Positions 1-8,451 of a DNA stretch of 64,000 nt are shown here, piece by piece. The notes under the pieces are model-generated. The model was given only the letters and a program-made list of their open reading frames with translations, was not told the DNA's origin and did not search any database. The translations under genes were made by a program, and so were the position numbers. The DNA lies in NCBI GenBank assembly GCA_963721445.1, contig CAVRIZ010000005.1, positions 1,674,001-1,738,000 of the forward strand, read 5' to 3'. This DNA comes from DAIOEK01 sp963721445 (GTDB lineage Bacteria > Chloroflexota > Anaerolineae > Anaerolineales > Anaerolineaceae). Every line of letters starts with the position of its first letter. Position 1 is the stretch's first letter.

Positions 1-178
1 CAACTGACTCCACGAACCCCATAAGTGTCCGTAGAATAGATAAGGAAGACCAAGTACAACCTACCGCAGATAGGAATTCTTACGAATCTCAGATCGGACA
101 CAACCACGGTATGTTTTCCGAGTTCAGTGGTTTTATTTTCTGACCTGGGTTAAAAAATCGAGTGGAAAGGTAACGAGA

Positions 179-685
179 ATGAATAAAGCCAATCAACCAG
201 AGCAAAAAAAAAGCCAGGATCTCCTTATTATTCGTATTTTTAATGCTCCACAAAACCGATTGTGGCAGGCCTGGGTCGATCCAGAATTGATGAAACGCTG
301 GTGGGGAGCGAAAGGATGCACCTGCCCCGTGAGCACTATCGATCTTCGAGTGGGTGGGCATTATAAATATAGTATGCAATTTGCTGACGGGCAGACCGTC
401 TGGGCAACGGGAGTTTATCGAGAAATCCACGAACCTGATCATCTGGTATTTACGGACTCATTTGGAGACGAAAACGGCAACAAAGTCTCTCCTGTGAAGT
501 ATGGCATGGCTGCTGATTTTCCCGAAGAGTTACTCATTGAGTTGACCTTTGAACAAGTTGGGAATAATAAAACAAGGCTCACACTTCGTCACATCGGTTT
601 GCCAATGGGAGAGGATCGCGAATTTACAGAAGTTGGCTGGAATGAATTGTTTGATAAATTGGAAGCGGTGTTGAAAGATGGATAA
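179..685 (+). CDS. SRPBCC / AHSA1-domain protein (first of a pair)
   Basis: A 168-residue single-domain protein of the SRPBCC (START/Bet v1-like) superfamily, AHSA1/CalC branch. Family marks are the opening strand followed by APQNRLWQAW near residue 24, the KRWWGAKG motif around residue 40, and a closing helix WNELFDKLEAVL. The fold forms a deep hydrophobic pocket that binds small lipophilic ligands; the ligand here cannot be read from sequence. The ATG follows an AGGTAACGAG ribosome site. A second member of the same family starts 12 bases after the stop, so the two are an operon and probably an old duplication. The domain call is secure, the function unknown. Confidence 0.88.
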   Translation: MNKANQPEQKKSQDLLIIRIFNAPQNRLWQAWVDPELMKRWWGAKGCTCPVSTIDLRVGGHYKYSMQFADGQTVWATGVYREIHEPDHLVFTDSFGDENGNKVSPVKYGMAADFPEELLIELTFEQVGNNKTRLTLRHIGLPMGEDREFTEVGWNELFDKLEAVLKDG

Positions 686-697
686 GGAGTAAATATC

Positions 698-1177
698 ATG
701 TCGCGGATGATCTTGATCGCTGAACCGGGAAAACAGGAGACAGTTATTTCCTATATTTTCGATGCTCCTCGGGATCTGGTTTATAAGATCTTTACCGATC
801 CAACGCTCATCCCTCAATGGTGGGGACCGAGATATCTGACAACTGAAGTCGAAAAGATGGAGGTGCAGCCTGGCGGAATCTGGAGGTATATCCAACGTGA
901 TGAAGCGGGCAATTTATTCGCATTTACAGGTGTATACCATGAGGTCCTTCCTCCAGAGAGGCTAACCTATACTTTCGAATACGAAGGTGAACCAGGACAT
1001 ATTCTTCTGGAGACAGTGTCGTTCGAGGCTCAGGATGATAAAACAAAGATCATCGAAAAAGCAATATATCAATCTGTACAGGATCGGGATGATATGCTCA
1101 TCGAGGGTATGGAAGGAGGAGCGAGGGAATCCCTGGAGCGTCTATCAGAATTACTGGCGGTAGAATTCGTCCGATAA
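698..1177 (+). CDS. SRPBCC / AHSA1-domain protein (second of a pair)
   Basis: A 159-residue SRPBCC/AHSA1 protein paralogous to the gene just upstream: YIFDAPRDLVYKIFTDP and PQWWGPRYLTT match the equivalent strand and tryptophan motif of its neighbour, and it ends in the same long C-terminal helix. GGAG eight bases before ATG 698 fixes the start. The 12-base gap to the preceding stop indicates co-transcription. Paired AHSA1 proteins of this size are common as cytoplasmic stress or detoxification accessories, but no substrate can be inferred. It could equally be called a polyketide cyclase-like protein; both names describe the same fold. Confidence 0.87.
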   Translation: MSRMILIAEPGKQETVISYIFDAPRDLVYKIFTDPTLIPQWWGPRYLTTEVEKMEVQPGGIWRYIQRDEAGNLFAFTGVYHEVLPPERLTYTFEYEGEPGHILLETVSFEAQDDKTKIIEKAIYQSVQDRDDMLIEGMEGGARESLERLSELLAVEFVR

Positions 1178-1481
1178 TTAGGAGGACAGGCATTGGGAAG
1201 TGACTGGAAATCCGATTACCGTGATCCCCAGGTTATCTCGCCTTCCCTAAACAGTCCGCGTTAACATTCAGCGGTAGAATGTATTTATCGTTCCAAAGCC
1301 ACCGACCTTATTCTATTCTACAAGAACAGCCTATTTGGTATAAACCTCTCTACAATGAATATATCTGACAAAATATGTCTTATTAATGCCCCTTCCAAAT
1401 TGAATACAAAAATATGAATACTACGACCTCAATTATCGGCATATCGGTCCTTGAAACCATTATCAGTAGAAAGGAATGAAA
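1178..1481. other. intergenic region, no gene recognised
   Basis: About 300 bases between the SRPBCC pair and the hemerythrin gene. It begins with a good AGGAGG site (1182-1187) followed by a TTG-initiated frame of only 23 codons (1193-1264), which has no recognisable product. The second half is AT-rich and presumably holds the promoter of the hemerythrin gene, but no convincing -35/-10 pair stands out. Confidence 0.5.
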
Positions 1482-2003
1482 ATGTTGAAAATGTTGACCC
1501 AACCCCTGCGTGACGAACATAAGGAACTCATGCCTCATATCGAATCGTTATTGCGCGCAGGTGATTCGCTGTATGAAGGCATGCTAACACAAACTGTTCG
1601 GGATAGTCTGGATGAAGCACATCGTTTTCTAACCGAACATCTCCTCGTCCACGCAGAAGCAGAAGACAGGGTGCTTTACCCGGTGGTTCAGAGGGTGATC
1701 GGTTCTCCCCTTGCGACTGAAACGATGAGTTTCGATCACAAACAGGCGAACACGATGACACAGCAACTGGTGATGTTGCGATCGCAAATCCTCGGTACCA
1801 CTATCTCCCGTGAAAATGCGAATTCATTGCGAAGAGTATTATATGGATTATATGCACTGGTAAAGGCACATATTGCCAAAGAGGAAGAAATCTACCTGCC
1901 CCTTCTGGATTTTCACCTAAAACCAGATGAAGCGGAAAAAATGTTTGAGGAGATGGATGCCGCAACCCTGGAATTGAAAGGTGTAAAAGAAGCAATGGCG
2001 TGA
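1482..2003 (+). CDS. hemerythrin HHE-domain protein
   Basis: A four-helix hemerythrin-like protein of 173 residues. The sequence carries the expected spaced histidines and acids that bind a di-iron site: LRDEHKELMPHIE near the N-terminus, HLLVHAEAEDRVLYP around residues 50-65, SFDHKQANTM near 90, and ALVKAHIAKEEEIYLPLL near 130. Family members bind O2, NO or sense iron and redox state in the cytoplasm. Three in-frame ATGs lie at 1476, 1482 and 1491; AGAAAGGA ends at 1475, so 1482 has the best spacing. It stands alone with no signalling domain attached. Confidence 0.85.
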   Translation: MLKMLTQPLRDEHKELMPHIESLLRAGDSLYEGMLTQTVRDSLDEAHRFLTEHLLVHAEAEDRVLYPVVQRVIGSPLATETMSFDHKQANTMTQQLVMLRSQILGTTISRENANSLRRVLYGLYALVKAHIAKEEEIYLPLLDFHLKPDEAEKMFEEMDAATLELKGVKEAMA

Positions 2004-2063
2004 GTTAGTTTTTATATATATTTTTGGTGGGGGTGTATTGTGATTCCATAGTACCATAGGTGT

Positions 2064-2528
2064 ATGAATGAAATAACCAAATTGTATTGGTCAAAATTTC
2101 TGGCCACTTTACCTATGGATTCACCCTATAGAAGTCGATCATTTTCAGCCGAAAGTTGGGGAAGCAATGCAGAGATGGCTGATGAGCTTGGTTTACTCAT
2201 CGCGAATGGGACGAAAACCGCCACCTGTTCCGCGAAATGGGAATGGGAAAATGATGGGGAAGAATGGCCTGCTCCCGGGCATCTGACCGTTGTATTGGAC
2301 GGGAAAGAAGAACCACTCTGCATCATTGAGGTCACCGAAATATCCATACAATTATTCAGCCAGGTGGATGCCCGGTTCGCGTACGAAGAAGGTGAGGGTG
2401 ACCGAAGTCTGGAATACTGGCGGAAGGTTCACCAACACTTCTTTGAGTCAGCCTTGGCTGAAATCGGAAAGCAATTTTCAGATGATATCCCGCTGATCTG
2501 TCAGCGGTTCCGGATGATCTATAAATAA
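2064..2528 (+). CDS. ASCH domain-containing protein
   Basis: A 154-residue ASCH-domain protein (PUA-like beta barrel, DUF984/YqfB-type). The diagnostic stretch is LLIANGTKTATCSAKWEW around residues 44-61, followed by PAPGHLTVVLDG and the strand IIEVTEISI. ASCH proteins are thought to bind RNA or modified nucleosides, and some hydrolyse N4-acetylcytidine. Whether this one is an enzyme cannot be decided here. The ribosome site is weak (TAGGTG). A perfect 15-base inverted repeat at 2588-2627 ends the transcript. Confidence 0.85.
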   Translation: MNEITKLYWSKFLATLPMDSPYRSRSFSAESWGSNAEMADELGLLIANGTKTATCSAKWEWENDGEEWPAPGHLTVVLDGKEEPLCIIEVTEISIQLFSQVDARFAYEEGEGDRSLEYWRKVHQHFFESALAEIGKQFSDDIPLICQRFRMIYK

Positions 2529-2587
2529 AGTGTCGTTTGTGAAACCATAATCAGGAGAGTTAATCTGGTTTCCACACCCAAATATTA

Positions 2588-2627
2588 AATTTCGGTTCAC
2601 AGTTGTATATTGCTGTGAACCGAAATT
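2588..2627. terminator. bidirectional hairpin terminator
   Basis: Perfect 15-base inverted repeat, arms AATTTCGGTTCACAG (2588-2602) and its complement (2613-2627), with a 10-base loop. It lies between two convergent genes (ASCH protein and the F420/NADP-type oxidoreductase) and is flanked by AT-rich sequence on both sides, so it can serve both. Confidence 0.8.
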
Positions 2628-2718
2628 ATATTTATCTCTGTGACTAATAGAGCTATGTTTTTACTCGAAGTAGGTCGGGTAAGGAAGTGACATCATCTTT
2701 TAGTTTGGATCGTACGTT

Positions 2719-3324
2719 CTACGACCCTTCTCCTGCGGAAACAATGGCGAAGCCAATCTTTGTACCCATCCCTTTGGCGAATGCAAATTGCATGAGGAGG
2801 TCCGCCAGAGGTTCAACATACCGCGCAGATGCGAGTGATCCTGTATCCATCGTCTCAAAACCAAACGATTGCGCAAGGTCGATAACCTGTTTTTTCGCTT
2901 CGGCATCATCACTGGAGACGTAAACTGGTGGTTTCACCTTTACTCCATCAGCACGCATTCGTAATACTTCTGCAAAAACGGTATTGAACGCTTTCACTAT
3001 ATTTGATTCGGGTAATCTACGCGCGATCTCCTCAGCAGCGGATGTCGTGTGTCCAACTAGAAGGCTGACGAAATCAGCCCCAATCGGATTGGAGATATCA
3101 ACGACAGTCTTGCCTTTGAGGCCTTCTCTGACTTCCGGATTTTCAGCGAGCCCGATAGCACTCTCATATGGGATAGCCAATATAACCATGTCTGCGTTTC
3201 GAATCGCAGGTAAAATCGGTTTTTGTGGGTCTCGTGAGGCAAATATCACATTGTGTCCTGCCTTAGTTGCCAATTTGCCGAGTCCGCTACCCATCTTACC
3301 CGTACCAATAATTGCGATATTCAT
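2719..3324 (-). CDS. NADPH-dependent F420 reductase-like oxidoreductase
   Basis: A 201-residue Rossmann protein of the NADPH:F420 oxidoreductase (Fno)/YfjB-like family. It opens with the dinucleotide motif IIGTGKMGSGLG (residues 5-16), has ASRDP after the second strand, as expected for NADP preference, and carries the family features DISNPIG and KAFNTVF. True Fno proteins move hydride between NADPH and coenzyme F420; many short homologues in bacteria have unknown substrates, and nothing nearby points to F420 synthesis. It is convergent with the ASCH gene and has its own transcript. Confidence 0.82.
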   Translation of the reverse strand: MNIAIIGTGKMGSGLGKLATKAGHNVIFASRDPQKPILPAIRNADMVILAIPYESAIGLAENPEVREGLKGKTVVDISNPIGADFVSLLVGHTTSAAEEIARRLPESNIVKAFNTVFAEVLRMRADGVKVKPPVYVSSDDAEAKKQVIDLAQSFGFETMDTGSLASARYVEPLADLLMQFAFAKGMGTKIGFAIVSAGEGS

Positions 3325-3496
3325 TTATAGTCTCCTAAAATTTGATTAATCTCCGCCCATGTAGATCTTAGTATTAATTCGTACTTATACCCATCTACAG
3401 TGCTTTTACACATAATTTGATGCAAATAACTTTGAATAGGTTACAACCAAATAATCTGATGTAGAATCAGTCATCATATAGGGGTGGAGGGAATGG

Positions 3497-3883
3497 ATGA
3501 AAAATGACAAGATGGTTGTCTGGATCGGCCAGGGGTTGCTATTTCTAAATGCATTATTGTGGCTTGTGGTTGGTTTCGCCGGGATATTTCGGATCGATAG
3601 CCGCACAAATGTTCCAATTTGGATAATTGTGGTCATTTCGGGTGGGATGATTGTGTACGGTTCCATCCTGGCATTACTTGGAATATTGTTACGGTTACGG
3701 CGTCGATTGTATTACTTTACTGCTGTCTTTCTATTGGGTATATCCATTATTCTGCCACTGTTCGACGATTTTGGTCTTGCTGATATGATCGCTGTTGTAC
3801 CGGCGATTTGTGCTTTGATCTTCCTCCTTTTCAAGAAGAGGATCCTGACTGAGTCCGGAACGCCTAAGACAGCCGCAGGATAA
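3497..3883 (+). CDS. small four-helix membrane protein, unknown
   Basis: A 128-residue integral membrane protein with four predicted spans: roughly residues 6-30, 40-65, 70-90 and 93-112, with a basic loop LRLRRRLYYF between the second and third. The C-terminal tail is short and polar. GGAGGG upstream supports the start at 3497. No family is recognised and neighbours on both sides are transcribed away from it, so the context gives no clue. Confidence 0.7.
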   Translation: MKNDKMVVWIGQGLLFLNALLWLVVGFAGIFRIDSRTNVPIWIIVVISGGMIVYGSILALLGILLRLRRRLYYFTAVFLLGISIILPLFDDFGLADMIAVVPAICALIFLLFKKRILTESGTPKTAAG

Positions 3884-4048
3884 GTTAGGCTGGGAATAGC
3901 CATATTTATTTATCCCAATTAAACAATTCCCGGAATGGACGAATACTCATTACCGGTTAGCCTTTCACTTATCCGTGTACAAATCTACATTTATTGGAAA
4001 TTTCAGCTAGATTTTTTGAATCAGCAGACTATATAAATCTTTCCGGGA

Positions 4049-5170
4049 TCAAGAAATCCGACAATCCGGCTGAGGCGTACCCCGACGGGAGATAACAATT
4101 TGCCAGAGCTGTTGGTTTCGGGCTCGAAATGAACCCGCGCTCGATAACAGATAATACCGCCACATCCGGTAGAAACGTTCATCGTATTGATTTTTTAACG
4201 ATGGCCAGGAATTTTCAAAATTGCTTTCCCAAGCCATTAATGTTAAATCATAATAGGGGCCAAAGTTATGCCAATCTTCCATGACAAACAGATCCTCCAT
4301 TGCACTCCCCAACTGGGCGATCGATGGTAACAAGCCATTCGGGAAAATATATTTATCAGTCCAGGGCTCCCCGGCGGTCATGCTTAGGTTCGATCCGATG
4401 GTATGGATTAAGGAAACCCCATCTTTCTTTAGGACCCGATCAACGACTCCCATGTAGGTATGATAATTCTTGTATCCGATATGCTCCATACTTCCGATGG
4501 AGATCACCGAATCGAATTCCCCGGTAACCAAACGGTAATCTTGCAGACGTAGTTCAATAGGAAGACCTTTACATAACTCAGTGGCCAGTGCCATTTGTTC
4601 CTTGGACACAGTGATGCCAACCACCCGGGCTCCATACCTTTCTGCTGCGAATTTGGCAAAGCTACCCCATCCGCAGCCGATATCGAGTACGTTCATTCCG
4701 GGACGTAACCCGATTTTTTGACAAACCAGATCCAACTTGGCTTCCTGTGCTTCATCCAGGTTGTTCGCATTTTTCCAGTAGGCGCATGAATAGGTCAGCC
4801 GTTTATCGAGCATGGCGGAATAGAGCTCATTTCCCAGATCATAATGTCTCCTGCCAACTTCGTATGCTCTGGCTGGAGATTGCAGGTTGGTAAGGCGGCC
4901 TTTGATGACGTGCCAGACGATCTTCCAATTTCCCCTCACTTTCTTTTCAATACCCGCCGTAAGGAGATGAGCGATCAACTGGTCTATCGATTCTGAATCC
5001 CACCACCCATCCATGTACGACTCCCCGAGCCCGAGGGAGGTCTCGCGCAGCAATCTGTCATATAGACCCGGATTATGTATTTGGATGTCCCAGGGATTCT
5101 TGCCATTGATTTCCACACCCGCCAGTTCGAAAAGTTCATGGATGATCGTCTCCGATTTTTGGGTACCCAT
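4049..5170 (-). CDS. cfa: cyclopropane-fatty-acyl-phospholipid synthase
   Basis: A 373-residue SAM-dependent methyltransferase that adds a methylene bridge across the double bond of unsaturated acyl chains in membrane phospholipids. The SAM site is VLDIGCGWGSFAKFAAERYG; the family-specific TYSCAYW and the substrate-side SIGSMEHIG are present, as is the N-terminal GESYMDGWW segment. A GTG at 5183-5185 is in frame, but AAGGAGG lies five bases before ATG 5170, so the shorter start is preferred. Length matches the shorter bacterial Cfa group. It is a single-gene unit, consistent with general membrane-lipid modification. Confidence 0.9.
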   Translation of the reverse strand: MGTQKSETIIHELFELAGVEINGKNPWDIQIHNPGLYDRLLRETSLGLGESYMDGWWDSESIDQLIAHLLTAGIEKKVRGNWKIVWHVIKGRLTNLQSPARAYEVGRRHYDLGNELYSAMLDKRLTYSCAYWKNANNLDEAQEAKLDLVCQKIGLRPGMNVLDIGCGWGSFAKFAAERYGARVVGITVSKEQMALATELCKGLPIELRLQDYRLVTGEFDSVISIGSMEHIGYKNYHTYMGVVDRVLKKDGVSLIHTIGSNLSMTAGEPWTDKYIFPNGLLPSIAQLGSAMEDLFVMEDWHNFGPYYDLTLMAWESNFENSWPSLKNQYDERFYRMWRYYLLSSAGSFRARNQQLWQIVISRRGTPQPDCRIS

Positions 5171-5471
5171 TTCAGCCTCCTTCACCAGTTGTTATTATCA
5201 GGTTAAGAACCGGATAAATTTTTGCAAGCGGTTTGTCGAACACGAGTAGAACAATACAATCGATATCTGCACCTGATGATTTTGCTTATGCTTATCTTAT
5301 GATTACGATAACCCGCAGAAACCGTTTGGGTATTGCACCTTTTGACTACAAATATCATCCAAATAAATAGGATTCACGCTCATCATTTTCTGATCTCCTA
5401 CCAGTAAATCAGGGATGAAAATAGGGAAACATAATAACTTATTACATAATGAAAAACAGAATGGAAAAACC

Positions 5472-6668
5472 ATGACAATATATGATTATCTGATTATTGG
5501 AGGTGGAATGACCGCCGCCTCAGCTGTCCTTGGGATACGCGAGAATGACCCGAAAGGAACGATTGGCATGATCAGTATGGAAGGACACAATCCATATAAT
5601 CGTCCTCCTTTGTCAAAAAAGCTTTGGCAGGGTAAGCCGGAAGAAGGAATTTTTCGCAAGCTGCCGGAAAACAACCTGGAAATATTCCTGGATAGGAAGG
5701 CAATTTCTCTTGATCCTACGAGAAAAGAAGTCCGCGACCAGGCAAAACGAATATACGGTTACAAGAAATTATTGCTTGCAACGGGTGGAAGACCGCGTCG
5801 GATTCCTGATGCCCCTGATGATATTTTATATCTTCGGACCCTCGACGATTACCATACCGTCCGCAGATGGACAGGCAAGGGAGCTCGAATTGGGATCATC
5901 GGAGGCGGATTCATCGGCTCAGAAATCGGTGCATCGTTAGCCAGTATTGGTGAAACAGTTGTCATGGTTTTTCAAGAAGATGGAATAGGTGCGAAGGTCT
6001 TTCCGAAAAACCTGAGTCAATATATTACAGAATATTATCGTCAGAAAGGTGTGGATATTCATCCAGGCTTTGATGTCCACGCAATATATAAAAAAGAGGA
6101 TCAATACGTTTTGCTGTCCAAGGATGGTCAAACTCTCCTGGTGGATCATTTGATTGCAGGAATCGGTATCGTTCCGAATATCGAACTGGCGCAGGCTGGC
6201 GGCATAGTGATCGCCGGACCAGAGGCTGGAGGGGGAATCCTCGTGAATGACAACTTACAGACCAATTTCCCAGATGTTTACGCGGCAGGAGATGTAGCGT
6301 CTTTTAATAATATTGCCCTACAACGTCAAATGCGGGTGGAACATGAAGATAATGCGAATGCGATGGGAAAGAATGCCGGTCTGAATATGGTGGATGGGGG
6401 TACTCCCTATCACCATCTCCCGTTTTTTTACTCAGATCTATTTGATTTGGGTTATGAAGGGGTCGGTGAGCTAGATTCAAGGCTGGATCTGGTGGAAGAT
6501 TGGAAAGAACCTTTTCAAAAGGGTGTCCTTTACTACCTTAAAGATCAAAAAGTGAGGGGAGTCTTGTTGTGGAATACCTGGGGTCAGATTGATGCCGCTC
6601 GTCAGATAATAATGGCAGGCAACTCTCACACCTCATCCGATCTTATAGGTTTAATCTCCGGGAAATAA
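5472..6668 (+). CDS. AIF-like FAD/NAD(P)H oxidoreductase
   Basis: A pyridine-nucleotide-disulfide-type flavoprotein resembling apoptosis-inducing factor and ferredoxin reductases. From the start at 5472 the first strand and FAD motif YDYLIIGGGMTAASA follow at once, then PYNRPPLSK, the NAD(P)H-binding GIIGGGFIGSEIG, and the second FAD motif VYAAGDVA. There is no CxxxxC redox disulfide, as expected for this branch. An upstream in-frame ATG at 5415 would add 19 unrelated residues; GGA at the right distance from 5472 and the homology start favour the shorter form. It probably passes electrons from NAD(P)H to an unidentified acceptor. Confidence 0.87.
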   Translation: MTIYDYLIIGGGMTAASAVLGIRENDPKGTIGMISMEGHNPYNRPPLSKKLWQGKPEEGIFRKLPENNLEIFLDRKAISLDPTRKEVRDQAKRIYGYKKLLLATGGRPRRIPDAPDDILYLRTLDDYHTVRRWTGKGARIGIIGGGFIGSEIGASLASIGETVVMVFQEDGIGAKVFPKNLSQYITEYYRQKGVDIHPGFDVHAIYKKEDQYVLLSKDGQTLLVDHLIAGIGIVPNIELAQAGGIVIAGPEAGGGILVNDNLQTNFPDVYAAGDVASFNNIALQRQMRVEHEDNANAMGKNAGLNMVDGGTPYHHLPFFYSDLFDLGYEGVGELDSRLDLVEDWKEPFQKGVLYYLKDQKVRGVLLWNTWGQIDAARQIIMAGNSHTSSDLIGLISGK

Positions 6669-6769
6669 AAGCCGATAAGACTCCATAATGGGTTTTTAGG
6701 ACAACCTGTGGAGATTTTGCGATTCTCGCTAATCTGAGAACCGAGTTGGCAGTTGTAGTAGCTTCCTGA

Positions 6770-6798
6770 TTGAATGAGTCAGATGGAGTTTGTATAAT
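6770..6798 (+). promoter_or_regulatory. sigma-70 promoter for the DUF6602-like gene
   Basis: TTGAAT (6770-6775), a 17-base spacer and TATAAT (6793-6798). The predicted start near 6805 leaves a leader of about 90 bases before the ATG at 6895. The -10 is a perfect match and the -35 matches four of six. Confidence 0.65.
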
Positions 6799-6860
6799 AG
6801 CGATAAGGAAACTGCTCAAATATAACCACCATATATTTCTTTATTATACGAGACAGTTCA

Positions 6861-6890
6861 TACTCCTAATCTTGTTGGTTAGTAGGAGTA
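6861..6890 (+). promoter_or_regulatory. leader hairpin containing the ribosome site
   Basis: Inverted repeat TACTCCTA (6861-6868) and TAGGAGTA (6883-6890) with a 14-base loop. The AGGAG ribosome site for ATG 6895 lies entirely inside the downstream arm, so folding of the leader would hide it. This is seen directly; translational control by it is an inference. Confidence 0.5.
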
Positions 6891-6894
6891 CAGG

Positions 6895-7758
6895 ATGAAT
6901 AGGTTGGATGGGAAAAATATTATCGTTCGCGAGCATGGCAAAGCAAACCCGATTCTTGTCAATGAAGAAAATTTACTCTTAGAAACCATCGACCAGGCTT
7001 TAAGCACCACCTCGCGAGCCCAATCCATCGGGAAAAATGGTGAAATCCCGCTTATAGCATTTCTAAAACGGTATTTGCCTTATTCCTTCAATGCGGTGAC
7101 TGGTTATTTTATCTCACCCAGTGGTCGGCTTTCACCTCCAACCGATATCCTAATTCTTGATGCCAGATATCCGTTGCTGGCGGAAAACTCGGATGGAACT
7201 GTCTTGGCGATGCTCCATTCCGTTGTTCACACGATCTCTGTCAGAACAAGAATAACTGCGTTAGATATTTCACAAGCCTGGGAAGAAGCATTCGAAATTC
7301 TAAAATTGGTATCTGAGGTCGATCGGTTTGATGGTGACCTCGCGTGTTCCATCTGCTCCTATGTATTGGCATATCGGACTTCTTTTCGATTGGATACACT
7401 TAATAAAACATTTGCCAGTCTTGGCGAACCTTCCAGAGCGAGTTTGGATATCTCTATTCTGAGATTATCCAAGAAAGACCAGATCAATGCTACGGATGTC
7501 GGGGTAGAACTCCGATATGAACCAGTAAGCAGGGCAAAATTCGCAGAGGATTCAGTTGGCTATATACCAACATCCAGAGTAAGTTATACTTTGCTTTCAG
7601 ATATTTACTATAATTTGGTCCAGAATGGATATTCGTCGCTGGCAAGTAGGAATTACAATTTTGCCGACATCAGTCGTCACCTTGGTCAATATATGACATG
7701 GTCAACCTGCCCGTGGGATGAATTTTTTATTCAAGCTGCTAATAGGGAAAAGCATTAA
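6895..7758 (+). CDS. DUF6602-like protein, nuclease motif degenerate
   Basis: A 287-residue protein resembling DUF6602, a restriction-endonuclease-like (PD-(D/E)XK) family. The recognisable stretch is GKNGEIPLIAFLKRYLP (about 46-62), GYFISPSGRLSPPTDILILD (70-89) and the strand VVHTISVRTRI (110-120). In family members that final strand normally carries E-x-K; here the positions read S115-V-R117, so the nuclease centre seems lost although D84 and E50 are kept. The C-terminal 150 residues are helical with no further motif. It is a lone gene with its own promoter and a ribosome site buried in a hairpin. The assignment is from memory of the family pattern. Confidence 0.6.
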   Translation: MNRLDGKNIIVREHGKANPILVNEENLLLETIDQALSTTSRAQSIGKNGEIPLIAFLKRYLPYSFNAVTGYFISPSGRLSPPTDILILDARYPLLAENSDGTVLAMLHSVVHTISVRTRITALDISQAWEEAFEILKLVSEVDRFDGDLACSICSYVLAYRTSFRLDTLNKTFASLGEPSRASLDISILRLSKKDQINATDVGVELRYEPVSRAKFAEDSVGYIPTSRVSYTLLSDIYYNLVQNGYSSLASRNYNFADISRHLGQYMTWSTCPWDEFFIQAANREKH

Positions 7759-7892
7759 TATTGTTATTTCTCTTAGCCTGCACCCACTAGCTAATTTAGA
7801 GACATATCTTCGACAATCGATATTACTAAATCGCTAAACAATAACCTGTAAAAATTATCTGGAGCAATCGTATCGCCACCATTCGAAATATC

Positions 7893-8366
7893 ATGCCTGA
7901 CGTTGTTCTCCGGCAAGTAGTCTCAGATGACTTGCCTATTTTCTTCAATCAACAGAATGATCTTGAAGCCAATCACATGGCAGCTTTCACCCGCCGTGAC
8001 CCTACGGACAAATCCGCATTTTACGAACATTGGGAAAAGATCTTAATCGATCCATCCGTGAAGACCATGACAATTCTTTACATGGGTAGGGTGGCTGGAT
8101 ATATGTTGAGCTTCATCATGTTTGAAGAGAGGGAAGTAGGCTATTGGCTTGGCAGGGATTTTTGGGGAAAAGGAGTTGCCACACAGGCTTTGACTGAATT
8201 CCTTCAAGCGCTCAAAGAACGCCCTCTTTACGCTCACGCCGCGAAGGATAATGTAGGTTCCATCCGCGTACTCCAAAAATGTGGGTTTGTGATCACAAGT
8301 GAGGGGAAAGGTTTCGCTAAAGCGCGTGGGGCAGAAATTGAAGAATATATCTTCACGCTACCTTAA
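7893..8366 (+). CDS. GNAT family N-acetyltransferase
   Basis: A 157-residue GNAT (RimJ/RimL-type) acetyltransferase. The acetyl-CoA loop is in GYWLGRDFWGKGVATQALTEF and the closing motif NVGSIRVLQKCGF is typical of the group. The reaction is transfer of acetyl from acetyl-CoA to a primary amine, but the acceptor (protein N-terminus, amino acid or drug) is not predictable. There is no good ribosome site close to the ATG, so weak or leaderless initiation is possible. The gene is convergent with the sugar regulator. Confidence 0.85.
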   Translation: MPDVVLRQVVSDDLPIFFNQQNDLEANHMAAFTRRDPTDKSAFYEHWEKILIDPSVKTMTILYMGRVAGYMLSFIMFEEREVGYWLGRDFWGKGVATQALTEFLQALKERPLYAHAAKDNVGSIRVLQKCGFVITSEGKGFAKARGAEIEEYIFTLP

Positions 8367-8451
8367 TTGAATCCGGCCATGAAATGGGATGAACCGGACC
8401 GTGAAAAAATAAATCTCGCAACAATCACCTTGGGGTAGCTGGAAATATGAG

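Noticed and set aside
1193..1264. 23-codon TTG-initiated frame after a good AGGAGG
   Set aside because: Too short and without hydrophobic, leader-peptide or conserved features; the ribosome site could be chance.
2719..3324. Evidence for a coenzyme F420 pathway
   Set aside because: The protein has the right fold, but no F420 synthesis or F420-dependent gene is in the window; many homologues have other roles.
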